Assembly: GCA_030377945.1 (NCBI GenBank)
Contig: JAUCGD010000031.1
Location: forward strand, 1 to 24,059
DNA: 24,059 nt
Direction of reading: 5' to 3'
From: Desulfobacterales bacterium HSG17
Lineage (GTDB): Bacteria > Desulfobacterota > Desulfobacteria > Desulfobacterales > Desulfococcaceae
Shown: positions 10,501-17,223 of the stretch, one piece after another
Numbering within the stretch: the first letter of the stretch is position 1
Layout: each line of letters starts with the position of its first letter
Notes under the pieces: generated by a model
The model's database searches: none
The model's input: only the letters and a program-made list of their open reading frames with translations
What the model was told of the DNA's origin: nothing
Position numbers and translations under genes: made by a program

Positions 10501-12958
10501 CATCCATTCTGCAACAGCCCGTGTGCGGATGAAGGAACTCCTGGAAAAAACCCGTATCCAGTCAGAGGAACTCCAGATTCAGCAGGAAGAATTAAAAGCA
10601 TCCAATGAAGAACTGGAAGAACAGACCCATATGCTCAAAAAATCTGAGGAAAGCCTGAAAATCCAGCGAGAAGAGCTTCAGGCCACAAATGAAGAGCTTG
10701 AAGAAAAATCAGAGATGCTTGAGCATCAAAAAGCTGAAATAGAGAAGAAAAATAAAAATATTAATATTTCCAGGCAGGAAATTCAGGCCAAGGCAGAAGA
10801 ACTTGAACTTGCAAGCAAATATAAATCGGAATTTCTTGCTAATATGTCCCATGAACTAAGAACCCCGCTAAACAGCCTTCTTATTCTTGCAAAAATGCTT
10901 GCAGATAATGAACAAGGCAATCTAACAAAAGATCAGATTGAATCGGCAAAAATAATTCAAAGCGGGGGCAATGATCTGCTCAATCTCATCAATGATATTC
11001 TTGACCTTTCAAAAATAGAGGCCGGGAAAATGGATATTATAGTCCAGGAAATAGCAATTGCCGGTCTTCTCAGGGATATCAGAAATCAGTTTATGCCTGT
11101 GGCAAACCAGAAGAAACTTGAATTTATAATTGAAAAAGCAGACAATATTCCCCAGACCATAAACACTGACATCCAGAGAATTGAGCAGATTCTCAGGAAC
11201 CTGCTCTCCAATGCCTTTAAATTTACCAGAAACGGTTCTGTTACATTGAATATCTCTTTTCCCGAACCCGGTTCGCAGTTCATTTTCAGTGATCTGACTC
11301 CTGGTACTGCCATTTCCTTTTCTGTTATTGACACAGGCATTGGTATTTCCAAAAACAGGCAGAAAGCCATATTTGAAGCCTTTCAGCAGGCTGACGGATC
11401 CACCAGCCGTAAATTCGGGGGAACCGGCCTGGGCCTGACCATTTCCAGGGAACTGGCAAAAAAGCTGGGAGGAGAAATCCAGATGCAGAGCAGGGAAAAA
11501 CAGGGAAGCTGTTTTACATTGTATCTGCCCCTGGAAAAACAAGAGGGGACAGTTAGTGAAAAATCCCCCCTTGAGGGGGGCAGGGGGGTGTCTGAGTTGA
11601 ATAAAAAAAGCAGTGACTCCATAAGCAGTGACAAAAGCACTAACTCCATAAAAACACCCCCCTTGCCCCCCTCAAGGGGGGAATATGTGCCAGATACCCG
11701 TCCTTCAGATACCCGTCTGGCAGATGATCGAAACACAATTGATGAAGGCGATAAATCCATACTGGTGATTGAGGATGATGTTCGTTTTGCACAAATACTA
11801 AAGGACTTTATTTGTAAAAAAGAATATAAATTCCTCTGGGCTGAAAACGGTAAAACCGGTTTGGAACTTGCATTCAAATATAAACCTTCAGCAATTATTC
11901 TGGATATAGGACTGCCTGATTTCAGCGGGCTCAGAGTTCTGGATCATCTGAAAGAAGATCTAAAAACCCGCCATATTCCGGTGCATATTATTTCAGCCGG
12001 TGATATGACCGCAGAACCCATGAAAAAAGGAGCTGTGGGGTATCTGACCAAACCTGCGGGACCTGATGAAATCAGGGATGTATTATCCGGTCTTGAAACC
12101 CGCTTAAACCGGACATTAAAAGAACTGCTCATTATAGAAGATGATCCAGGCAGCCGCAAAGGCATTATCAATCTGCTCAAAAATAAAGATGTCAGAATCA
12201 GTACTGCTGAAACCGGCACAGATGCTTTTAATAAAATCTCAACCCAGATATTTGATTGTGTAATCCTTGATCTGGGACTCCCGGATATGACAGGATTTGA
12301 GCTTCTTGAAAAACTGGAGCTTGAAAAATGCAGTCCTGGAAAAGACAAAACTTTTGATTTGCCTCCCATCATTATATACACAGGCAGGGAATTGAGCAAA
12401 GAAGAACACAATGAGCTTGTCAAATACGCAAAAACCATTGTCATAAAAGGTATAACCTCTCATGAACGACTCATTGACGAGGTCTCCCTGTTTCTCCATA
12501 CTGTTGAATCATCCCTGCCAGATGAACAGAAAAAGATTATTCGCATGCTGCACGACCCGGAACGGATTCTAAAAAGCAAAAGAATTCTCCTGGTAGATGA
12601 TGATCTGAGAAACACATTTGCCCTGTCCAGGGTTTTGGGGAATTACGGTCTTGAAATTATCCTTGCAGATAACGGGCAGCTAGCCCTGGAAAAACTGGAA
12701 ACTGAAAAACATATTGACCTGATTCTCATGGACATCATGATGCCGGTAATGGACGGATACGAAGCCATGAAAAAAATCCGTGCCAACAGGCAGATTTATA
12801 AAATTCCCATTATTGCCCTGACTGCCAAGGCAATGCCTGAAGACAGGGCAAGATGTATAGATGCAGGAGCCAATGATTATCTGACCAAACCTGTTGATGA
12901 GGACAAAATGATCTCCATGCTAAAAGTATGGCTGTATGAAAGCAGGAATAAATCATGA
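7532..12958 (+). CDS. Membrane hybrid kinase: double Cache, poly-HAMP, GAF, HisKA-HATPase, three receivers
   Basis: This is a 1808-residue inner-membrane sensor. TM1 is 11-32 and TM2 about 584-604. The periplasmic part (33-583) has two successive Cache-like units with a matching end ([10 protein letters not shown] at 272-281, [10 protein letters not shown] at 477-486). HAMP follows TM2, with further HAMP-like units to about 820; GAF 845-995; a long EEL-rich coiled coil 1000-1095; HisKA with His1107 ([10 protein letters not shown]); HATPase with N-box Asn1227, G1 DTGIGIS (1267-1273) and G2 [10 protein letters not shown] (1296-1305). REC1 1408-1520 has Asp1458 and Lys1507; REC2 1531-1655 has Asp1580, but the usual Lys-Pro is Lys1639-Gly; REC3 1683-1800 has Asp1734 and Lys1786. 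The 1340-1400 linker is encoded by a GC-rich inverted repeat element. It lacks the tail module found in its neighbours. Its stop overlaps the next start (ATGA), so the two are probably co-translated. It probably senses a small periplasmic ligand through the Cache units. Confidence 0.95.
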   Translation: MFRLSDIKMKPKLILLFLVAGIVPLVVAGAIGWKNATQALMHKSFEELEAVRDIKKAEMDSFVKERGKDMDTLVEVASRLQHDAFEKLKISQELKKAQLEAFFSEVQSDIQTFSKSEDVLKVYTHIKKYHDDMAFAPDGPYDISTDTYKEIHKNYGRYLTDYAAKHGYDDIFLICASHGHIMFSTGKKIDLGTNLRHGKYKNQGIARLWNKIIETKTTAVEDFSSYLPDNGNQAAFIGTPVFNNSNELLGLIALQLPIEPIHDIVQNLVGMGNTGETYLVGENRSKIAFRSNLRNGKYFIGQEISTPYIEKALANESGEALFTDSEGQLVIAAYDPLDIKGLNWACISKIDIEEAIAPETGEKNIFSQYIMMHEYYDFYLIHPQGEVFYSVAKGKEHGTNMLKGEYSGSGLGRLVKKVLNTKKIEFADFKPYAPDNNKPAAFIAKPLLYNDKIELIAAIQVSIKPINNIMHGLNKMGESGEVYLVGPDYLMRSDSYMDPLNHSVQASFADHDKGKVDTRSVRAALSGKTGRETIEDYRGVQVLSAYAPVKLGSSNVTWALIAEIDEAEVKKAITHMVWNILKGGGTAVLIIIFIAFFIASKIAVPIIRGADFAGSVAKGNFDADMDVNQKDEVGILADALQEMKHNITEVFKEIEELIQGVQEGNLSIRGNADAFTGGWRSLLIRINNLIDTVTMPIHVSAGYIDRISKGDIPEQMTEDYKGDFNEIKDNLNMLISNISETVDVAEKISRGDFSVEIETRSDKDRLSAALLQMIGTLNEITAVTEAVASGDYSRTPEIKGEKDLLGKAVNRMTVNLQKMTEKSKREDWLKTGQNELNQQVRGDQEVTALTRNVLNFLAEYMNLQVGVCYLADEKDKESENEQHFRLVSSYAYHERSNNHNTFRPGQGLIGQAALEKKSILFSNVPQDHVNIRINSGMGESDPLSIFVLPLVHNQAYEDTVSGVLALGSSGTFTQTETQLLEGIAETIAISIHSATARVRMKELLEKTRIQSEELQIQQEELKASNEELEEQTHMLKKSEESLKIQREELQATNEELEEKSEMLEHQKAEIEKKNKNINISRQEIQAKAEELELASKYKSEFLANMSHELRTPLNSLLILAKMLADNEQGNLTKDQIESAKIIQSGGNDLLNLINDILDLSKIEAGKMDIIVQEIAIAGLLRDIRNQFMPVANQKKLEFIIEKADNIPQTINTDIQRIEQILRNLLSNAFKFTRNGSVTLNISFPEPGSQFIFSDLTPGTAISFSVIDTGIGISKNRQKAIFEAFQQADGSTSRKFGGTGLGLTISRELAKKLGGEIQMQSREKQGSCFTLYLPLEKQEGTVSEKSPLEGGRGVSELNKKSSDSISSDKSTNSIKTPPLPPSRGEYVPDTRPSDTRLADDRNTIDEGDKSILVIEDDVRFAQILKDFICKKEYKFLWAENGKTGLELAFKYKPSAIILDIGLPDFSGLRVLDHLKEDLKTRHIPVHIISAGDMTAEPMKKGAVGYLTKPAGPDEIRDVLSGLETRLNRTLKELLIIEDDPGSRKGIINLLKNKDVRISTAETGTDAFNKISTQIFDCVILDLGLPDMTGFELLEKLELEKCSPGKDKTFDLPPIIIYTGRELSKEEHNELVKYAKTIVIKGITSHERLIDEVSLFLHTVESSLPDEQKKIIRMLHDPERILKSKRILLVDDDLRNTFALSRVLGNYGLEIILADNGQLALEKLETEKHIDLILMDIMMPVMDGYEAMKKIRANRQIYKIPIIALTAKAMPEDRARCIDAGANDYLTKPVDEDKMISMLKVWLYESRNKS
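11563..11684. repeat. GC-rich inverted-repeat element inserted in frame in a kinase linker
   Basis: The left arm at 11564-11590 (TCCCCCCTTGAGGGGGG, then CAGGGGGGTG) is matched by the reverse complement of the right arm at 11655-11682, with one extra base in the right arm. About 64 bases separate the arms. The spacer has a 16-base near-direct repeat (11609-11624 and 11636-11651, 14 of 16 identical, 27 bases apart). The arms encode the linker peptides SPLEGGRGV and TPPLPPSRG. Just downstream CAGATACCCGTC occurs twice (11691-11702, 11706-11717). The structure is that of a small palindromic mobile repeat (REP/MITE-like) that kept the reading frame open. Confidence 0.8.
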
Positions 12959-14562
12959 ATTCAGACCCGACACAATTATCTAAAATTTTGATTGTTGATG
13001 ACAAACCTGAAAATCTTTTTGCACTCAGGTCAATATTGAAAAAGCCAGATTTGACAAAAGCAGATTTGAAGAAACCGGATTTGAAGAAACCAGATTTGAA
13101 GAAACCAGATTTGAAGAAACCAGATTTGAAGAAAATTGACGCTGATATTTTCGAGGCCCTGTCAGGCAATGAGGCTTTGTCCCTGCTGCTGCGCCATGAA
13201 TTCGCACTGGCTCTTTTAGATGTTCAAATGCCTGATATGGACGGTTTTGAGCTGGCAGAACTCATGCGCAGCAATAAAGAAACCATGCACATCCCCATAA
13301 TATTTGTCACAGCCATCAGCAAATCCCAGAAATATATTTTTAAAGGTTATAGCTCAGGTGCAGTTGATTACCTGTTTAAACCTCTTGAACCGGAAATATT
13401 GAAACACAAAGTCAATGTTTTCCTGACCATTCACAAACAGAAAAAACTCCTGGAACAGAATGCCAGAGAGCTTCTGAATACAAACAGGGAACTTAAACAG
13501 GCAAAAGAAGCTGCTGAACAGGCAGGCAGGGCAAAAAATGAGTTTCTTGCCAATATGAGCCATGAAATCAAGACACCCATGAACTCAATACTCGGTTTTC
13601 TCAAACTGACATTAGACAGCCCCGGACTTCAGGAATTCCAGGAAAAAAATCTTACTACTGCCTACAATTCCGCAAAAAACCTGCTCTCCCTGATAAATGA
13701 TGTTCTTGATGTCAGCAGGCTGGAAAACGAAAAACCTGAACCGGAAAAACATCCCTTTTACCTGCATCAATTAATACATGAAACCCTGGGTTCATTTGAA
13801 AACAAATGCAGACAAAAAGAACTGGATTTAATCGTCAATATCCACCCTGATCTTCCGCAAATCTTTCTTGGAGATTTGCCAAAGCTGAAACAGATTTTTA
13901 ACAATCTCCTGGAAAATGCAATAAAATTTACTGAAAAAGGCAGAATAATTATGGCAGCAGAACCGGCAGATAACAGTCATATGGTACATATCTCTGTTGC
14001 TGATACTGGAATAGGTATTCCAGATGACAGATTGAGTACAATATTTGATCCTTTTACCCAGGCAGATGCTTCAGCTTCCCGGAGATTCGGCGGAACCGGA
14101 CTGGGAACCACCATTGCAAAAAAGCTGACAAAACTTATGGGCGGTAAAATATGGGTAGAAAGCAAACAGGGAAAAGGCAGCATCTTTCATTTTACCGTTT
14201 ACCTGGAACCAACAGATATAATACCTGAAACAGCATTAAAAACTGCTGCATGTTCTTACCGGCTGCCTAAACCCGGACAGACCCGCGAAGCCCAAAAACT
14301 ATCTCAGCACAACCCTTCCCAGGATTGCTCTGAAATCGAAAACAATAATCAGCAAGAAATTCTTGAAGATTTGTTTGAAAATCTGCTGAATTCCCTTGAA
14401 GATTGTAATCCGGCTGATGTAGAACCCTTTCTTGTAAAACTGGGTCAGAAGATTCCATTGAATAAGCTTGACCCTATTGCACAGGAAATTGGCAGGTTTG
14501 ATTTTGACAGGGCAAAAGAGGAAATTGTTAAACTGTCTAAGGAACTGGGCATTTATATTTAA
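12955..14562 (+). CDS. Sensor kinase REC-HisKA-HATPase-tail with a repeat-expanded receiver
   Basis: This is a 535-residue cytosolic protein. The start ATG overlaps the stop of the preceding gene (ATGA), with AGGA at 12944-12947 as RBS. The receiver spans about 8-160 (acidic pair Asp15-Asp16, Asp89 in [11 protein letters not shown], Lys142) and is longer than usual because residues 31-60, between helix 1 and strand 2, are six copies of a PDLKK-type pentapeptide. A coiled linker leads to HisKA 190-258 with His203 ([10 protein letters not shown]). HATPase is 305-418 with N-box Asn321, G1 DTGIGIP (350-356) and G2 [10 protein letters not shown] (379-388). The tail at 467-533 ([11 protein letters not shown]) closely resembles those of the genes at 1876 and 4731. 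There is no sensor domain and no C-terminal receiver. With its translational coupling, it may serve as a partner of the upstream membrane kinase; this is inference. Confidence 0.94.
   Translation: MNSDPTQLSKILIVDDKPENLFALRSILKKPDLTKADLKKPDLKKPDLKKPDLKKPDLKKIDADIFEALSGNEALSLLLRHEFALALLDVQMPDMDGFELAELMRSNKETMHIPIIFVTAISKSQKYIFKGYSSGAVDYLFKPLEPEILKHKVNVFLTIHKQKKLLEQNARELLNTNRELKQAKEAAEQAGRAKNEFLANMSHEIKTPMNSILGFLKLTLDSPGLQEFQEKNLTTAYNSAKNLLSLINDVLDVSRLENEKPEPEKHPFYLHQLIHETLGSFENKCRQKELDLIVNIHPDLPQIFLGDLPKLKQIFNNLLENAIKFTEKGRIIMAAEPADNSHMVHISVADTGIGIPDDRLSTIFDPFTQADASASRRFGGTGLGTTIAKKLTKLMGGKIWVESKQGKGSIFHFTVYLEPTDIIPETALKTAACSYRLPKPGQTREAQKLSQHNPSQDCSEIENNNQQEILEDLFENLLNSLEDCNPADVEPFLVKLGQKIPLNKLDPIAQEIGRFDFDRAKEEIVKLSKELGIYI
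13045..13134 (+). repeat. 15-bp tandem repeat (six units) inside a receiver domain
   Basis: Six adjoining 15-base units of consensus CCAGATTTGAAGAAA: units 4-6 are identical, unit 3 has one change, and units 1 and 2 differ by one or two bases. They encode [10 protein letters not shown] and four PDLKK. The unit length is a multiple of three, so changes in copy number keep the frame. The identity of the last units points to recent expansion by slippage. Confidence 0.92.
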
Positions 14563-14573
14563 TGTGATCCAAA

Positions 14574-14578
14574 AGGAG
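14574..14578 (+). promoter_or_regulatory. Ribosome binding site for the kinase at 14588
   Basis: AGGAG lies nine bases before ATG 14588. It rules against the in-frame ATG at 14468, which would overlap the preceding gene by 95 bases and put 40 charged residues ahead of the membrane helix. Confidence 0.75.
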
Positions 14579-14587
14579 AAAAGTCTA

Positions 14588-17020
14588 ATGCTTAATTATC
14601 TGTTTCTGATCCTATGCTTATTCTGCCTTGGGGCTGGCATTTTCTTTTGGCTGGTTCAGACATTGAAACAACGCAGCACAGCCAGAGCGATTCAAGCCAG
14701 CGAGCAGCACTACCGGCAATTGATTGAAAGTTGTCAAGATTATCTTTTTTACAGCCAAAGTATTGACGGTACGATGAACTACATGAGCCCATCCGCAGAA
14801 AATTTTATCGGTATTTCCGGGTCTCAAGCTGTGGGCCGAAACTGGAGAGATTTTTTTTCGGTAAGCCAGGCCGCACAAAACAGGATTTCCAAATTCGATA
14901 CAATCCTTGCAAGCGGTAATAAAAATGCCGTGAACTATGAAGTTGACTATAAACATCATGATGGAACGATTCATACGGTAAATTTGTCTGAAATCGCAGT
15001 ATGTGATGAACACGGTCAGATTATCGGCATTGAAGGAATTATGAGAGATATTACTGAGCAAAAAATCAATGAACAGGCATTGGACAAGTCAAAAAGACTG
15101 CTTGAATCCGTGATAAAACAAGCCCCGTTTGCAGCACATGTTCTTGAGGGAGATATCAACCATATTCGCGTAATTATTGAAAACGGCGAATCAAAACGTA
15201 TTATGGGAGAATCTGTTACAGAACGAGATGATATTGATTCGGATATCCCGGAAACACTTATCAGCCGATTTTTTACGGTGGACGGAACCCAGGAAGTTCC
15301 ACTGGCAGACATGCCTGGGCCGCGAGCGTTCCAGGGAGAAGTTGTCACTAACGAGGAATTCCTCTTCCGGCATCCTGACGGAACGGAAATTTTTGTTGAG
15401 GCAGATGCTTCACCTGTGTATGACGACAGCAAAAAGATCATCGCCATAGTTGTCACCTTTCACGACATCACCGAGCGGAAACTGGCTGAAATCCAGTTGC
15501 AGTTTGCCAAAGAACATGCTGATGCCGCGAACCGCGCCAAGAGCATCTTTCTGACCAATATGAGCCACGAACTCCGCACTCCCCTTAACGGGGTTCTGGG
15601 ATACGCACAAATCCTGAAAAACAATTCCAAATTAACAAAGGAACAGCAAAACGGTCTTGAAATCATTGAAAAAAGCGGAAATCACCTGTTGTCACTTCTT
15701 AATGATATTCTTGATCTGGCTAAAATTGAATCCGGTAAAATTGAACTGTATGAGATAGATTTCAATCTCCAGAATTTAATTAAAAACGTGTGTAATAATA
15801 TCCGCATTCGAACAGAAAAAAAAGGTCTTGTTTTTGTCCATGAAAACAATGAACTTCCTCTTTATGTTCATGCAGATGAAAGACGGCTGCGACAGGTACT
15901 CATCAACCTGCTGGGAAACTCTGTAAAATTTACAGACAGGGGGAAAATAACTTTAAAAGCAGAGACATCCAGACAGCCGCACCTGGGGATTAATTTTTCC
16001 ATTGAAGATACAGGTAAAGGGATTTCTCCAGAGGATTTGCAAAAGATTTTTGACCCTTTTCACCAGACCGGGGAACAAAAATATCAAGCACAGGGAACAG
16101 GGCTTGGCCTTTCCATTACCCGAAACCTGATAGAATTGATGGGCGGGAAACTGGAAGTAAGCAGTCAGCAGGGTTTGGGCAGCACTTTCAGTTTTCAACT
16201 GAACCTGCCTGAAGTAAATTATGAAAAAGAACATAAACCCCAGACAAACCAAAAGATAAGGGGGATAAAAGGAAATGCTTCCAGTTTTTTTGCTCCCAAG
16301 ATTCTTATTATTGACGACGACCGATTTAATCGTTCTGTTTTTAAGGATTTGTTAGCTCCTGTGGGATTTGAAATTATTGAAGCTGAAAATGGCAGACAAG
16401 GACTGGAAAAAGCACTGGAATTTAAACCGGACGTAATTATCACGGATCTTGTAATGCCTGAGATGAACGGGATAAAATTTATAAAAAAGATTCGCAAATC
16501 TCCTGATTTAAAGCACATAATCATTTTTGCAGCATCAGCCAGTGTTTACCGGGAAGATCAGAAAAACAGCTTCAGGGCAGGTGCAGACAGCTTTTTATCC
16601 AAACCAATAGAAGCAGATCATATCCTGGAGCAGCTTCAGCAATTTTTAAATCTGGAATGGATATATGATAACTCTGATGATAATGCCTGTGATAAAGGGG
16701 CTGATGATAATGAAACTGATAATAAAGAGGCGGGGCAGTTAATTCTGCCGTCTGCGGAAATTCTGAAAAAATTGCTGAATCTTGTAGAGCTTGGCGCTGT
16801 TTTTGAAATAAAAGAGCAGCTTGAAAATTTGGAACAATCAGATAATAAAAAATTCAAAGCCTTTACAAACAAATTGCTGCCATTGCTTAATGATTTCCTG
16901 CTTGATGAACTTGGTCAATTAATAGAAAATTACCTGGAATCATACCCAGATATAAAAAAAGATACAGAAAAAGAAAATCCGCTTAGCCCTGCCAGACTTG
17001 AAAACAGCCAAAGGAATTAA
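14588..17020 (+). CDS. Membrane-anchored hybrid kinase TM-PAS-PAS-HisKA-HATPase-REC-tail
   Basis: This is an 810-residue protein with one N-terminal membrane helix (3-24) and almost nothing outside the cytoplasm. Order: PAS1 about 40-158 (ends GIMRDITEQK), PAS2 166-298 (ends FHDITERK), HisKA 316-384 with His327 ([11 protein letters not shown]), HATPase 430-542 with N-box Asn444, G1 DTGKGIS (474-480) and G2 QGTGLGLSIT (502-511), REC 571-688 (Asp620 in ITDLVMPEMNG, Lys672), a strongly acidic linker 693-716, and tail 717-785. From HisKA to the tail it is closely similar to the gene at 17224, while the sensor halves are unrelated. The expected transfer is His327 to Asp620, then to an HPt protein not encoded beside it. 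Its stop overlaps the start of the next small gene (TAATG). Confidence 0.94.
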   Translation: MLNYLFLILCLFCLGAGIFFWLVQTLKQRSTARAIQASEQHYRQLIESCQDYLFYSQSIDGTMNYMSPSAENFIGISGSQAVGRNWRDFFSVSQAAQNRISKFDTILASGNKNAVNYEVDYKHHDGTIHTVNLSEIAVCDEHGQIIGIEGIMRDITEQKINEQALDKSKRLLESVIKQAPFAAHVLEGDINHIRVIIENGESKRIMGESVTERDDIDSDIPETLISRFFTVDGTQEVPLADMPGPRAFQGEVVTNEEFLFRHPDGTEIFVEADASPVYDDSKKIIAIVVTFHDITERKLAEIQLQFAKEHADAANRAKSIFLTNMSHELRTPLNGVLGYAQILKNNSKLTKEQQNGLEIIEKSGNHLLSLLNDILDLAKIESGKIELYEIDFNLQNLIKNVCNNIRIRTEKKGLVFVHENNELPLYVHADERRLRQVLINLLGNSVKFTDRGKITLKAETSRQPHLGINFSIEDTGKGISPEDLQKIFDPFHQTGEQKYQAQGTGLGLSITRNLIELMGGKLEVSSQQGLGSTFSFQLNLPEVNYEKEHKPQTNQKIRGIKGNASSFFAPKILIIDDDRFNRSVFKDLLAPVGFEIIEAENGRQGLEKALEFKPDVIITDLVMPEMNGIKFIKKIRKSPDLKHIIIFAASASVYREDQKNSFRAGADSFLSKPIEADHILEQLQQFLNLEWIYDNSDDNACDKGADDNETDNKEAGQLILPSAEILKKLLNLVELGAVFEIKEQLENLEQSDNKKFKAFTNKLLPLLNDFLLDELGQLIENYLESYPDIKKDTEKENPLSPARLENSQRN

Positions 17021-17208
17021 TGAACGGCCTTATCTCTGCTTCAAAAATAATAGACCCTGGTGCAGCAGAAGTAATAGTTGAAAAAATCAGAAAAAGTGAT
17101 AATGTTCTTGCACAAGCTCTGGATGAACTGCTCAGGGAATTTCGTTTTGATGTTTTGCAGGAGTTACTGGACCAGGATTTAATGATTTTCATGAATATAT
17201 TAGAATAG
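17020..17208 (+). CDS. Small stand-alone kinase-tail protein
   Basis: This 62-residue protein shares a base with the stop of the preceding gene (TAATG), with GGA at 17013-17015 as a close, weak RBS, so translational coupling is likely. The sequence is helical throughout and follows the pattern of the C-terminal tails of the kinases around it: acidic start, EVIVEKIRKSDNVLAQALD, then REFRFDVLQELLDQ, to be compared with [14 protein letters not shown] and NFEFDKILQLI. No other domain is present. It could be a real adaptor made of the tail module alone, or the last surviving piece of a deleted kinase. The intact frame and overlapping start favour a gene but do not prove it. It lies in the same frame as the next gene, with only one stop between them. 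Confidence 0.55.
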   Translation: MNGLISASKIIDPGAAEVIVEKIRKSDNVLAQALDELLREFRFDVLQELLDQDLMIFMNILE

Positions 17209-17223
17209 CATAGGCTTAATTTC

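Noticed and set aside
11383..11877. - strand 164-residue open frame over the GC-rich palindrome
   Set aside because: It is antisense to the HATPase-linker-REC part of a clear kinase; its length comes from codon bias of the sense gene.
13045..13134. CRISPR array
   Set aside because: The 15-base units adjoin with no spacers and are in frame in a coding sequence.
13045..13134. Pentapeptide-repeat (A(D/N)Lxx) fold
   Set aside because: Only one unit has Ala in the first position, there are six units, and they sit as an insert in a receiver; slippage explains them better than a beta-helix.
12810..13207. - strand open frames with repeated GFFKS or SSNLV peptides
   Set aside because: They are the antisense reading of the PDLKK minisatellite and of the overlapping kinase genes; a repeat that is a multiple of three keeps all frames open.
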